Below are positions 24,840 through 36,656 of a DNA stretch of 64,000 bases, in pieces (position 1 is the first letter of the stretch; each line of letters starts with the position of its first letter). Made by a program: the position numbers and the translations under genes. Source of the stretch: Plotosus lineatus (taxonomy: Eukaryota > Chordata > Actinopteri > Siluriformes > Plotosidae); contig CM045751.1 of NCBI GenBank assembly GCA_024760905.1, forward strand, positions 13,991,001 to 14,055,000, written 5' to 3'. The notes under the pieces are model-generated. The model made no database searches. It saw nothing but the letters and a program-made list of their open reading frames with translations, and was not told the DNA's origin.

Positions 24840-25899
24840 GAATATGCACACACTCGTGAATTAAGCTAGATAACCTATAAATGTGGCTCCCTCATATACA
24901 GCACTACTTCATACACAAATTTTACAATCTTATCTACATTTATACCGAATTGAACTAGGAACTTAAAAGCGTTGTCTGCAAATTTAGCGAACTTGTCTAT
25001 GATTTTAACAGGCTTATATACAAATTCTTAAATTACATTAACCTATGAATTTACCTACAAGTTTGGCTGTCTTAAAAAACAAATTCATGAAATTAACCAA
25101 TATCGTCTAAGAATTTATTTAACTGAACAACATTAATAAATATCACAAATTAAACAACCATAACTATGAAACTGCAACCTTGTGTTCAAATTCAAAACCA
25201 AGCATTCCCTCCATGAACCACCTACAAACCTTTAACCTACATTTTTTTTGTACATCCATGAATGTCGCTATCCATAATATCAATACACTACTAACATACA
25301 CATCTATTAACAATGGAGCATTATACAGCGCCTGGGAAAAAAACAAACAAACAAGAAAAACTGGCACACTCTAACAGTCTTGATTACGCCATGTAATCAC
25401 CATGGCATTGTTTCAACAAACTTAAACAACATAACAATTATTTCCATCCAGAGGTGGGTTCAATTTTCACCGACATCTTGAACTGATGAGGGGATAATCA
25501 AACCACTCAATAAAATTTTCTCCGGCACATTCCAAAGACTTTCAAATGGGTGAAGGTCAGGACTCTCTCGTGCCAGTTCATGTGTGAAAATGATTCCTCA
25601 TGGTCCCTGAACCACTCTATTTGAGCCCCCATTTCATACTCGTGCCATCAGGGGAAAAAAGTCCATTAATGGGATAACCTCATTCAGTACATTCACATCT
25701 TCAACTGACTTCATTTTATTGCCACATACAATGTTGGGTCTCTACCTGACTGGCTAAGGTGGACTAATATAATATTAGTGTGGGGTGCATTTAACAGTTA
25801 TTCACAGTAGGATTAACACAAATAATTGTTCGTCTAAACGTGTGACTGGTACTTGTATTTAAAAGAGCAAGTGTCGTCACTGTGCCAGAACCTCCATAC
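24840..25899. other. Intergenic AT-rich, no gene seen
   Basis: Contains a loose series of 'AAATT..AC.TACAAATTT'-like motifs at 24890-25180 that looks like a decayed tandem repeat; nothing coding. Confidence 0.4.
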
Positions 25900-26369
25900 C
25901 GAAATGGATCGTTCACTACTTCGTGCTTCAATTCATGTGGCTTCAATGCATCACATTTTTTTTTTAAATATTCATCGAATTAAAAAATAAGGAAATTAAG
26001 TAAGAATATAGGAAAAAGTTTAGGAAAATGCCACAAAAACAAAGCTGATTATGCAAAAAAAAAAAAAAAAAAACCTAAACAAACACAATAAAAACAACCC
26101 AAAATCTCCCATCAAAACTCTTTACATTTTTGTGAGATGCGCATCTGAGTGCGCCTGTGTGTGTATTTATATTTTATCTACATCTTATGCATTATTTTTA
26201 ATGTTTACTTGTTATTATAAGCATTTATAGCATCGAGTATGTATTTATTGATATTATATACACATAAACATGTACGTATACGTCAATCAGGGGGGTTGGG
26301 AGGGGGGTGGGTGATCCTACTTCACGGATCTCGGTCCCAATTAACCGTGGAAAGTGAGGGATCCATGTA
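25900..26369. mobile_element. Family-T TIR element, intergenic copy
   Basis: The left end (TGGATCGTTCACTACTTCG) and right end (GTGAGGGATCCATGTA) are inverted, and the interior carries GATTATGC followed by poly(A) and CCCATCAAAACTC. This copy gives the uninterrupted arrangement against which 32168-32805 is read. Confidence 0.68.
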
Positions 26370-27585
26370 ATACGTAACATGTTTAATACGATGTTTTTCA
26401 GTTATATCTTTTGTTTTATGAAAGGTATATTCACAAAAGTGTTATACAGCTTTCTTTGCATTTTTTCAAATGCATTTTGTTTAATTTCTATGAATTCAGA
26501 ATCAGTCACATATGAAAAACCAGCAGTTTTGGACTACCATTTTGATTCAAGTACTAAAATGAGAGGTGGTTAGTGAGCATTATCCTGAGATAGTGAACCA
26601 ATCAGACTGCATTAAGCACTATAACTATGAATTTGGCAATTCTTTTAAATAATTTTATATTTACAGTTGACATACAATTTTCTGTTAATATATTCCAAAA
26701 GCAGTGCCAATACAGACTTGCTCGATGTTCCCAGAGCTGCTCATTTCCATCAGTGACATGTTGGTTGACTCTTTCTTGATCCTGTCACCCTGCCCTACCC
26801 CTTCAATCGCAATCAGGTTCTCTGCTCTGCCGCTTTACCTCCCTGAAACTCTCTGTATCTCGTGTAGCCCCTGAGGCCATGTCACTGCTGGACACAAGTG
26901 CAAACATTCAAATGTCACAGTGGAGATCATCGGCTTGCTCGGATATAATGAGCTCTCTGTAGCACAGACTTACAGCAGAAGAAAAGATACAACCAATTAA
27001 CAAGCCATGCATCATTTTTTTTTTTTAACCGGAGCTGCATATAAATGTACTTTTCTTACGAGATGAAGAAGAAAAAAAAAATCTTTCAACCGTCACGGTC
27101 CCTTGTTTCCAAAGTTGTCGCCGTATCTGGCAGCTTTGCATACACAATCGCTTCTTTGAGTACTCCTGCAGCTTTGCTAATGCTTGCCCTTTTGTGCGTG
27201 TTAATTCCGCCTGGGATAAACAGGTTTTGTGCATACAAAATGATTCCCGCTTGTGTATAATTAGCTGGAGAAACAATTAGACGTGTGAATAACAGTCCAC
27301 CGCGGTGTGTTATGAATTTGGAGTGGGAGAATGAGGTGTGTGTGGATACCAAGAAAAGCAAAGCTTATCAAATAAAGCTTGATAAATGTGCACCCAGTGA
27401 AACAAGTCAATCATTTTAATGTCCAAGAGGAGTCCTGAGGAGAATAAATAAGCAATCAGGACCTCATGTGGTGTGAGCAAATGAGTGTGAGCACAATTAG
27501 ACAGGGTCACATTCACATAGGGGTCTGAGTACACCAAACACTCTGATGAAATCAGATGTGAAAGGAGGGTAGGGGGGTGGAGTTG

Positions 27586-27680
<95 letters not shown>

Positions 27681-28980
27681 TCAAGATAACATTTACAGGC
27701 CTTTAGGTCTAACATTTATACCACTTTTGGATAAACTGAACTCTTGAAAGCCAGAAAGAGAAAAACAACCAAAGAACAAATGTCACATGTGGTGCGGGAA
27801 CAGCTCGGTCCGAGAACAATGTGAGCAGAGAACATGGGTTTTTTTTCCCTGAAGTCCAACAGATGAACAGACCCCACAGCACGCACTTTCAAAGGCAAAT
27901 CAAAGTTATTAACTATTCAATCACATAAAGGAGGTGAAGGAGTGAAAGGTTGTGGAGCAAAGCACTTTTTCTTCAGTGCACTAAGAGCTGCTTTGGTCGT
28001 GTGTGAAAAGAAAATAGATTGCCTCTCTGTACGACGGCTGTGTGTTCTGCCCCCCTCTTTTTCCCCTTCCTGCTAATAACAGCAATCTGCTCTGAAAATC
28101 TAATCCCAAGTACCATTTATGCCACATCCACATATAACTTCTGCTTGGAAAAGCATAGAATATGAGGCTTTTTTATTCCCTGATATCCAAATAAACAGGA
28201 CAGGCTCTCTATCAGCCAGAGGGATGGTACAGCAAGTGAACCAGAAAGCGCAAAGTGCTAATGAATAGTGGGGAGTTTAGTTTTTTGTTTTTTTTTTTTT
28301 GGATGAAAGCATCTTATCAGAGAAATGTTCTTTTTATTTCCCTTTAAAATGAGCGAGGAAAGTGTGAGCAGTTTAAGAAAAGGGCGGCTATAAAACCCCC
28401 TACTGATGGAGCTCAAAAAGAATCTTAAAAACTCAACACTGGGAAACTGCTGAGGGATAAAGTTAAAGCTAAAGGCTAAAATTCACACAATTAAAAGTCA
28501 TTTCATTTAAACTATGATGTTTCATGGACCAGGATTTACATTCGTGGTCCAATAGTGCATGTTAAGATCATATTAAGTGATCTCCCTGCATGAATGTGCT
28601 ATTATTAAATACAGCCTCAAGCAACACTTTGTGCGGTCAGAGCAACACTCAGAAGGAGCACCCAGGTCCTGCAAAGTTACACTGAACACCAAAAAAACCA
28701 AATAAATAAAAAAATAAAACACATTACTGAACATAACGCTCAAGCTTTATTTCACGAGCTCAATGCTAACCATCTGAAAAGCCTCATGAGAGTGACTGAT
28801 CCTGGGCATGTTTCTAAACTAATGTAGTCTATCAACCAATTTTATCTATAACAGATTTACAGTTCTTGAAAAACAAAGCTCCAAACTTTCCAAACTTGTG
28901 AATCAACATTTTCGATATTTACTCAGTCTTTACTAAATACTACAGTACCAGGTTTCTGAAGATACACAAAATGTGAACAA
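26370..28980. other. Intergenic unique sequence, candidate conserved non-coding block
   Basis: Apart from the compound microsatellite at 27589-27675 no repeat is recognised. It holds several TAATTAG, CAATTAG and ATTA sites (for example near 27258-27280) and has the even composition often seen in developmental enhancers. No splice-bounded coding exon found. Confidence 0.35.
27589..27675. repeat. (TG)n then (AG)n compound microsatellite
   Basis: About 27 TG units to 27644, then AG units from 27650. Confidence 0.95.
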
Positions 28981-28984
28981 ACAA

Positions 28985-29440
28985 ACAAAAACTTAGGAGT
29001 GACTCCAGAATGGACTAAGGTCCAGCCCCTCTCGAGATGGGTGGTTCCAGAGCCCAAGCTGTGTGTTGAGGTGAGTCCGACTCTATCTAGTCGGTATCTC
29101 TCCACCTCATGCACCAGCTCAGACTCCTTCCCCACCAGAAAGGTGACATTCCTTGTCCCAAGAGTCCGAGTCAGTAGGCGAGGATTGGCCCGACAGAACC
29201 CATGCCTTCGGCTGCGACTCAACTCACACTGCACCGACCCCTATAGCCCCTCCCACAGGTGGTGGTTCCATGGAAGGGTGGACCCATGTCTCCTTTTCGG
29301 GCTGGGCTCCATGGGAAAATGCCCGACCACCAGACACTCGCCTTCGAGCCCCTCTCCCAGGCCTGGCTCCAGGGGGGACCCCCGGTGACCTGTGTCCGTG
29401 CAAGGGAGAACATGTCTTTTTATATTTCTCCATAGGGGTT
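28985..29440 (-). mobile_element. Non-LTR retrotransposon 5' fragment with endonuclease start
   Basis: On the - strand GTRNVTFLVGKESELVHEVE and YRLDRVGLTSTHSLGSG resemble the N-terminus of the AP-like endonuclease domain of fish LINEs. Only this N-terminal segment remains. GC-rich and unlike its surroundings. Confidence 0.6.
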
Positions 29441-29548
29441 TTTGAATCACTCTTTGCCTGGAACTTTATCTAAGACCTGTTTGCCAAGGGTGAGCCTACC
29501 AGGGATCAATGCCCCAAACAACATAGTCCCTAGGATCATTAAGCATTA

Positions 29549-29962
29549 GCGTAGGCCTCCGTCAGTCCCGAAGGACTATGGCTGCGCTCTGGCCAGTATC
29601 CCGACTGGTGATACTCCCCAGTGCACAGAGCCTGGGTAGGGAGTAATGAGGGACAGGCTGTTACCCAAGCAGCAAGTCCCCCCCTGTCTCGGCGCCACCG
29701 GAAGGATCCAATGGAAAGGCAAGTGCCGATACGACTGGGTTCCAGTGCCGCTGCAGGAGAGAAACTACGGTCAATTTAGAACGGCCAATTAACCTACAGT
29801 GCACGTCTTTGGATTGCGGGGGAAACCGGAGCACCCGGAGGAAACCCGCACAAGCACGGGGAGAACATGCAAACTCCACACAGAAACGCCCAGGCCGGGA
29901 ATCGAACCTGGGCCTTCTTGCTGTGAGGCGGACGTGCTAACCACTACGCCACCGTGCCGCCC
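29549..29962 (-). mobile_element. tRNA-headed SINE, family 1, with 11-bp target duplication
   Basis: On the - strand the head GGCGGCACGGTGGCGTAGTG carries a Pol III A box (TGGCGTAGTGG) and GGTTCGATTCC is a perfect B box. ATTAAGCATTA at 29538-29548 and 29963-29973 flanks it as the target-site duplication. About 414 bp; almost identical to the copy at 57731-58151. Confidence 0.88.
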
Positions 29963-29974
29963 ATTAAGCATTAA

Positions 29975-32167
29975 TACTTTGCAAACTCCTCCACCATGCG
30001 AACTCTGGATTAAGTGGAGGAAGATGAAAATCAGCACTGGTTTTCAAGAGCAAGTTTAGCACATTATGCAAATTAGCTCTAAATGGTACTGGGTGGAGCT
30101 AAATTGTGAAGGGTTTTTTTTCCCCATACTATGCCAATGAATAAGTGTAAGCAGGATTTCTTTTTCTGTTTTTAAATGCATATTGTGACCATCTGTCCAT
30201 TAAAAACTTGTAGTTTTCACCAAACTTTGACAGAAATTGCTGCGAACAAAGACAGAGAGAGAATTCCTGTGTAGAATTCCTTTATATGATGCAATGTAAC
30301 AGCGAGACGCACAAACAGTTCTGGATCCTCTCTAGTTAAAATGTGCAGCATTCCATACTACCCTGATCTTCTCTCCACATTCTTTAGTAACGCCTTGGTC
30401 TTACATAGCTCATAATACATCATGGTAGATGACAGTAGCTTCATGTTTGCCTTCTAGGGGGTCAACCACCATTATTTTCCAAGTGTTTCAGGTATTTGAT
30501 TCCTAGAACGTTTGGTGAGTTACACAGAAGATCAGTCAATTCACACTGTCTTTACCAACCAGCCATGGCTTCATTCACATATTTGTGATAAATCTGTAAA
30601 AATGGCCAAGGTAGTCCCAGCCACAGTTCTCATGTATCAACTGGCTATGTCTGACCTTCGCATAACGCGAGAAGATGCCAAACACAAATAGATTCAAGAC
30701 AAAAAAAACGACTGCCTACATTTTTAAGTTACTCTCTTGTGTCTTACTTTTTTATTTGGTAGTGTAAGCATTGTAGACACAAGAATAATTCACACATACT
30801 TTAAAAGCCAAATGAAAAACATCGTTATTTACTTGAAACCCCTCCCCCCAAGCCCTTCAGGCTTCCTTGAGATCTTCCAGCATTAACCGAGCTTCATTTA
30901 GCCCCACATCTCACATCTTCATTGAACGAGCAGAGTGTGTTAATGTGTGTTTACATAATTTTCCATCTCTGTGCTCTCTGCTTTCTGTTTCCCTCTACAT
31001 GATTAGTCATGAGAGTCACAGTCTCTGGGGTGATTATCCACTGAATGCTCTAGTAGCCATTTTCTCCAGAAACTCCATAAAGTTTAGTAAAGTGCGACAC
31101 TGAGTAGGTCTGAGCCTTCAGCATTGACATTAACACGGCTGAAGGTGCAGCATAGAGTGTGTGTCTGTGTGTGTGTGTGTCGGTGTGTGTGTGTGTGTGT
31201 GTGTGTTTACAGAAGGGTAGTGCTGAGAGTAGTTAGTGAACTTGGTACTGCTCCAGAACCTTATTGGATTCTGCTGTATTGCACACCCTTGAGGTTAAAA
31301 AAAACCCTATTTTGTGTTTGACGTGTCAAAATATTTCTCCAAAGGTTGTTCCATCATTAGCGAAGATAAGCAAATGTCCCCATATGTAAGTGTAGTGTAT
31401 TGTCATGAAGTAAGCAAAGTGCATTTCGTTTTATTATTAGCTTTTCCTCTCCACTTACTCCAAAAGAAAGTGAGCAAGTACGAAGAGAACAAGACAGCTA
31501 TTACAGTCCCTTTCATCAGAATATGACAGATGGCCAGCTTGGGACTTTGCAAGCTATCAGATCATATAGCGGGGCGACGTCATGGAATGACTGTTAATTA
31601 TCCAACTTGAAATTCAAAGAATGATTGAATCCACTAAAAATATAAAATTTAAACTCGAACAATCTTGTTTTAATTTACTTTGTTATGTTCGTGTGATGTA
31701 AATACTAAAATTATTGCTCACTTCAGGCTCGGTGGACATCGCTGAATAGTTCTTTCATTAATATGGACTTTGCCTTTGGCGAATAACTATACACATATGA
31801 TAGAAACGGACTCAGAGTAATATCATTTCCTTTTACCCTGAAGAATCCTTTTACCCATAAAGAATATTTTTTTATTTAATTTAAACCATCATTCTAAGAA
31901 AAATGTTTGTAATTTTCTTTATTTTATGGGTGTTGCTTCATACGAAGGATCCATGTCGGGAACATGCTTTTCATTTTCTTGGATGTCAACATGCACAAAT
32001 AAGCACAAAGAAACATCCGGAGTTCAACACAACGTTTAACACCCGGAGTGTAACACAACTTCATAAAAAGTGAATGATGAATTCCACAATATTCATTTTG
32101 GATTTAAAACAACAGAAGCCAACACACCATGCAGACAAAATGTGCTATTTGAAGACATGATCATATA
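29975..32167. other. Intergenic, no gene seen
   Basis: Unique-looking sequence with a (GT)n tract near 31158-31206. The stretch 30850-31110 has balanced composition and TAATTT/GATTA sites and may be regulatory; nothing coding. Confidence 0.4.
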
Positions 32168-32376
32168 TACAGTGCTGCCTCGCTACTTCGTGCATCAGTT
32201 TCTGCGACTTCAGTGCATTGCGGATTTTTCAAAAATATTCATCAAAAAATAATTAAAAAAATAAGGAAATTAAGAAAAATAGGGAAAAAGTTAAGGAAAA
32301 TGCTGGAGGTTGTCAGTAAATTAGTAAAAAAATACTAATAACGGAGTATTGACGCAAGCTTCATTGTGTCTTCGAC

Positions 32377-32547
32377 CTATGAAGATTTCTTCTGTTTCTT
32401 CTTCTCAGCTTCCTCCTCTTTTTCTTTCTCAATTTCAGCAACCAACGTCTCGATCTCTTTGGACTCCAGGATCTTGAGAGGTTGATTTCTCCTGATCACA
32501 GCCAGTTCGATATTCTTTCCACCAGACTGGACAACCTCCAGTAAGTA
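32377..32547 (-). pseudogene. psma8: PSMA8-like proteasome alpha subunit, last coding exon only (captured fragment)
   Basis: An open frame of 56 codons plus TAG reads [20 protein letters not shown] and ends [11 protein letters not shown], the C-terminal beta-strands and KEKE-type tail of the 20S alpha-4 subunit. The RRNQPLK segment fits PSMA8 better than PSMA7. No other proteasome exon was seen in the window. The base run upstream of the apparent acceptor (GACAG) is poly(A) on the coding strand, not pyrimidine, so splicing into it looks unlikely. Both sides are pieces of one TIR-element family, suggesting capture by a transposon or rearrangement inside one. The reading frame has no damage, so the event is young or the piece is constrained. 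A functional last exon of a true psma8 gene is the less likely alternative. Confidence 0.75.
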
Positions 32548-32552
32548 CTGTC

Positions 32553-32623
32553 TTTTTTTTTTTTTTTTGCATAATGGCCTTGTTTTATGAAACAAGGCCA
32601 TTATGCAAAAAAAAAAAAAAACC
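32553..32623. repeat. Perfect hairpin with poly(T)/poly(A) arms
   Basis: About 16 T followed by GCATAATGGCCTTGTTT, a 4-base loop, then AAACAAGGCCATTATGC and about 17 A. The arms are perfect inverted repeats of a segment internal to family T. Confidence 0.9.
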
Positions 32624-32699
32624 CCAAACGAATAAAACCAAAAAAACAACCCAAAACCCCCATCAAAACTACTTACATTTTTATGTGAGGCGCGCATCT

Positions 32700-32731
<32 letters not shown>

Positions 32732-32791
32732 ACGTGCTTCTGTATGTGTGTATTTATAAATAAAATATAAATATATTTATAAATACAATTA

Positions 32792-32797
32792 TTTATT
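32792..32797 (-). promoter_or_regulatory. Possible poly(A) signal for pmfbp1
   Basis: TTTATT on the + strand reads AATAAA on the - strand, about 380 nt after the proposed pmfbp1 stop. A SINE fills most of the space between. Plausible only if 33173-33232 is terminal. Confidence 0.35.
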
Positions 32798-32804
32798 ATA
32801 TACA

Positions 32805-33150
32805 CAGTGGTGGTCTAGTGGTATAGGGCGCTGGATCGCTGATCCAAAGGTTGGGGGTTCGAGTCCCACTCTCCACAAGGTTGTCACTGTCCCCCCAGTG
32901 CGGCTAACTGGGTTAACAAAGGTCGGCCATGTCTCTCACTGTCTGTGGTGAGAGGCATGTAAAAGAACCATTGCTGACTTTCGTAAAGAGTAGCTGCAAA
33001 GCCGTCAGCGTGTTTCTGTACCTTGCTAAAAAGGGTTGTGACAGGAAGGGAATCCGACGTAAAAACCTCTGCCAAATCAAACGTACGAATCAGATGATTC
33101 GCTGTGGCGACTCCCGGGGAAAAAGCCGAAAGGAAGACAGACATACACAT
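32805..33150 (+). mobile_element. tRNA-headed SINE, family 2, full length with tail X
   Basis: A-box-like TGGTCTAGTGG and B box GGTTCGAGTCC in the head; body with GCTAACTGGGTTAACAAAGG; tail X ends CGCTGTGGCGACTCCCGGGG and AAAAGCCGAAAGGAAGAC. It abuts the pmfbp1 terminal exon and would form most of its 3' UTR. Confidence 0.82.
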
Positions 33151-33172
33151 GGTGGTGCGATGACGTGAGTAC

Positions 33173-33232
33173 TCACAGTGCAGGAGACTGATGGCCGTGC
33201 AGCTGCTCATTCACGGTCTGCGTCTCAACCGC
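33173..33232 (-). CDS. pmfbp1: pmfbp1 probable terminal exon
   Basis: Acceptor TTTGTAG, then 19 codons (AVETQTVNEQLHGHQSPAL) and TGA at 33175-33173. The stop overlaps a perfect GTGAGT, so the exon could instead splice onward in phase 2. No matching downstream exon was found before dhx38, which favours a terminal exon. Confidence 0.65.
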   Translation of the reverse strand, partial: AVETQTVNEQLHGHQSPAL

Positions 33233-35005
33233 CTACAAACCAAACAAAACCAGGAAATTGACAGTTAGAAAGCAGTAACACTCACTAAAGACTGTACAAT
33301 ATCCCACTAGTTACAAAAGTATGTCATTTGGAATTTCATCAATTCTACATAATCCTCATCACATCATGACTTCTTGAATATTAACAGCCTAAAAACTTTA
33401 TACTGCACCTCATTTTTGTTTATTATTTTGCAGAAATTATTATTTGGAGAAATATTCTGTAAATACACCTTGCATCCCTTTGCTTCCATTCTCTGCTCAT
33501 CCAGCTCCGACCCCAGCCTCCGAATCTCTGCTTGCAGCTTCTCCGTGTATTCCTGTAAGTGACTGAAAAAGGAAAAGCCTTGTTTCAGCATCTGAATGCT
33601 GCTGTTCATATCTCAGACACACTGTTAAACACACACAAGCTGCTCTTACTTCTTTTCAACTGTGATGTGGATAATCTTCTGGCTCTGGTCTCTGATTTTG
33701 AGGCTTTGCTTCTCATTGGCCTGTCTGGTGAGACATAACACACAAGTGTTCATGTGAGCTTGTCGTGCTCTCAAGATAGTGAAACGCTAGTAGTGTGTAA
33801 AGCAACAAGGCAACAGAGATGATAGTTTTTAACTTAAAAACTAAACGAGAGGAAATATGTGTTTTTAACCCTGACTCTGTGATTAACTTCATCAAGAATG
33901 TTATATTTTACCTTCAATTTATTTGTGCATTTATTAGCAGGATTATTCTGAAATTTCTATTAGAGGTGGGGGTTTGGACAAAAATGTCTCCATTACATTT
34001 CGGATATTATTCGGGTCAGGGATTTTTTGAAGCTGGTTTAACATTATGAGACAGGTCAATTTTTTGGAAGTGTGTTATTACAGCAGGCCCAGCAGAGGGT
34101 GTTGTGTTCTTTACTGTTTTCCAATTACCAGATATTTGTGCTGTCTGGGTGCTCTTGGTTTATTTTACACATAACTGTGGTGGATCTCACTATTGTAAAA
34201 CTCCAGAGACTGCATTGTGAGAAAAGCTCAGGTGATCAGCAGCTTCTGAAAAATTTAAATATAAAAATTCAAATTCTTCTTGAAAAAAATATCCATAATA
34301 TGGGTACAGTCACTTTTCCTCAGTGTGTTTGGCACGAACATGAACTAAAGCTCAGTATATGTACTTATATAATGTACTGTGTCGGAAGCAAGTGCGGCAT
34401 TCCATACTTCCAGTGGTTGGTTCTGTAAAATGGTAGAGCTCATTTCCTTATAAAAATCATGTATTCTACCTCGTCACACCAAATTTTTCACTTGATAATG
34501 TTTGATGCTTAGAGAATTTATTTGAAATGTAAAAACATTTATATTTTAAGTCACTACTAATTTACAATCTTTCTCAGAAAGACTTTTCCACAGTATCATG
34601 TCTTATTGAAAATTATTATAGATTAAGTGCAAGCGCTTTCGGCTTGTTCTTAGATGATTTTCTTCATGTTAAGGGGATACAAATAAGTACAAAAGTCTAA
34701 AAATTATTGTAATAATCATATACTTGGTTCACTGTAATGGTAGGATGAGAAATACTTTCTACATTTGATGATTCTCAAGATATCAATTGCTGTCATTTTT
34801 CACGGCTCTGGCTGTGATGTGATTTACTTTTGCTCTTTGACCCATTGGCTGACATTAGTGACCACCAGCTCACTCTCGCGGTGCAGACGGGATGTGTCAG
34901 TGCGGGCGTCGACCAATGCCTGTCTCAACACCTCCACTTCACTCACAGCAACACTGTACTTCTGTTCTATAGAGTCCCGCGCAATACGTACCGCTTCCAT
35001 CTGTA

Positions 35006-35059
<54 letters not shown>

Positions 35060-35623
35060 ACAAATAAATATGACAAAATGCTTTTGAAGAAAGCTTGCTT
35101 GCGGATGTCTTTAACCTGAGTTGTTTTGGAGCAGTAGTTCTCTCTAAGGGAGGCCAACTCCACCTTCAGGAGCACCAGTTCCTCCTCTCTGGACTTCAGG
35201 GTGACGAGCTGCTGCTGACCCCAGTGCTGAGCATGTGCCAGCTGGCCGTTTAGCGCCGCCAGACGTCCCTCGAACATTAGCGTCTGATAGTACAACATGC
35301 CATGGAGTTATTTTCTCAAACTATCTAAACTCATCAGTATCAGAGTTGAGTGCATGTAGCATTGAATTAAGACTAAAATTATGAATACTGTACTGGCATC
35401 CAGAATTTTTTCTTCAGATCTATTGAACAGGCTTCTCTGGTGTTACACAAATCAGCAGGAAATTACTGATGGCAATGGGGTACTCAAATTTAATTCAGAA
35501 ATATAACAGCAGCTAGCTAATCAATTGAACTAATTTGGATAATGTTGCTGATGCTGATATTCGACCAAAAGAGATGGCAGGATGAGCTGTAATGAGGTTA
35601 ATGATGTAGATGTTCCATCCATG

Positions 35624-35668
<45 letters not shown>

Positions 35669-36544
35669 GTACCTTGACTTACGAGTGTACCTTATAACAA
35701 ATTTTCCATGATACGAGCTTCAATTCCACCAAAAATCTGCCCCATCCAATGAGCAAATTTTTGATTTACGAGCTCAGCGGGGAAATGGTTTTTCCAGGCC
35801 GATTAGTCTCGTATTCTTCTGCGTGTCTGGAACCTCCGTGCTCCGAGAACACCTTGTGCAGTGCTTCTCAATCATTTTCCGCCACCTCTAGGAAGAAAAA
35901 ACAACAACAAACATTTCACCCCCCCAGCGCACGATTATAAATAGTGTTTACTGCACTTCATATCATTTGCTCGGTGCTTTTCCCCTACATCATATCGCGA
36001 GAATGAGAGCTCCACTGCCAACTACTGGAGTGGATGCGCAATTACACTTAATTCTAGTACAGTATGACAAAAAAAGCATGTGTCCCAAGGTCATACATGC
36101 CCCCCTGGCATCACACCGCCCCACTATTTGAGAAGCACTGGCCTTGTAGGAGCTCACCACGAGCCTTTCCTAGCTGGCATTCATCGAGTGCACACGCCCA
36201 AAATTCTCTACCACCTCCAGTCTGCCCACATGACATCTTCGCCGCAGTCAATTATCAGAAGGGTTAGTTGACTTATTGTTGATTCTTGTTGATTATTATT
36301 ATTGTTGATGTACATGTAATACTATTATTATAAAATATTTATTGTTTTTACATGTTTATCTTTAATATATTAGGTCAAATATATGTGTTTGTGGCAGGTT
36401 ATATGAGTTTGGGGGGGTTGGAACGGATTAATTGGTTTTCTGTTATTTCTTATGGGAATAACTGCTTCACCTAACGAACTTTTCGGCTTACGAGCTTGCC
36501 CTTGGAATGGATTAAATTAGTAAGTCAAGGTACCACTGTGTGTG

Positions 36545-36593
<49 letters not shown>

Positions 36594-36622
36594 GTGTGTG
36601 TGAACTTCAATTGTTCTCTATG

Positions 36623-36656
<34 letters not shown>

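Larger units (their letters stand above)
32168..32805. mobile_element. Family-T TIR element interrupted by a PSMA8-like exon
   Basis: The left part 32168-32304 (TGCCTCGCTACTTCGTGCAT ... TTAAGGAAAATGCTG) and right part 32590-32805 (AAACAAGGCCATTATGC, poly(A), CCCATCAAAACTACTTAC) match successive segments of the copy at 25900-26369. Between them lie about 70 bp of unmatched DNA, the PSMA8-like exon and an inverted copy of the ATTATGC/poly(A) segment. A SINE truncates the right end. Confidence 0.72.

Noticed and set aside
27025..27361. 83-91 aa - strand open frames in repeat-poor DNA
   Set aside because: No AG/GT boundaries, coiled-coil pattern or known domain; more likely non-coding conserved sequence.
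29153..29473. 106-aa + strand open frame in GC-rich DNA
   Set aside because: Opposite strand of the LINE endonuclease fragment; no start context or domain.
29880..29962. tRNA gene suggested by perfect B box and A box on the - strand
   Set aside because: The sequence belongs to a dispersed SINE with target duplication and does not fold as a full cloverleaf by eye.
32574..32805. N-terminal extension of the PSMA8-like frame upstream of residue LLEVV
   Set aside because: The upstream residues are Lys/Phe runs from poly(A)/(T) and the family-T element, not proteasome sequence.
32377..33232. Splicing of the last pmfbp1 exon into the PSMA8-like exon
   Set aside because: Joining GTGAGT at 33176 to the apparent acceptor at 32548 puts the PSMA8 sequence out of frame and meets a stop after about 17 codons.
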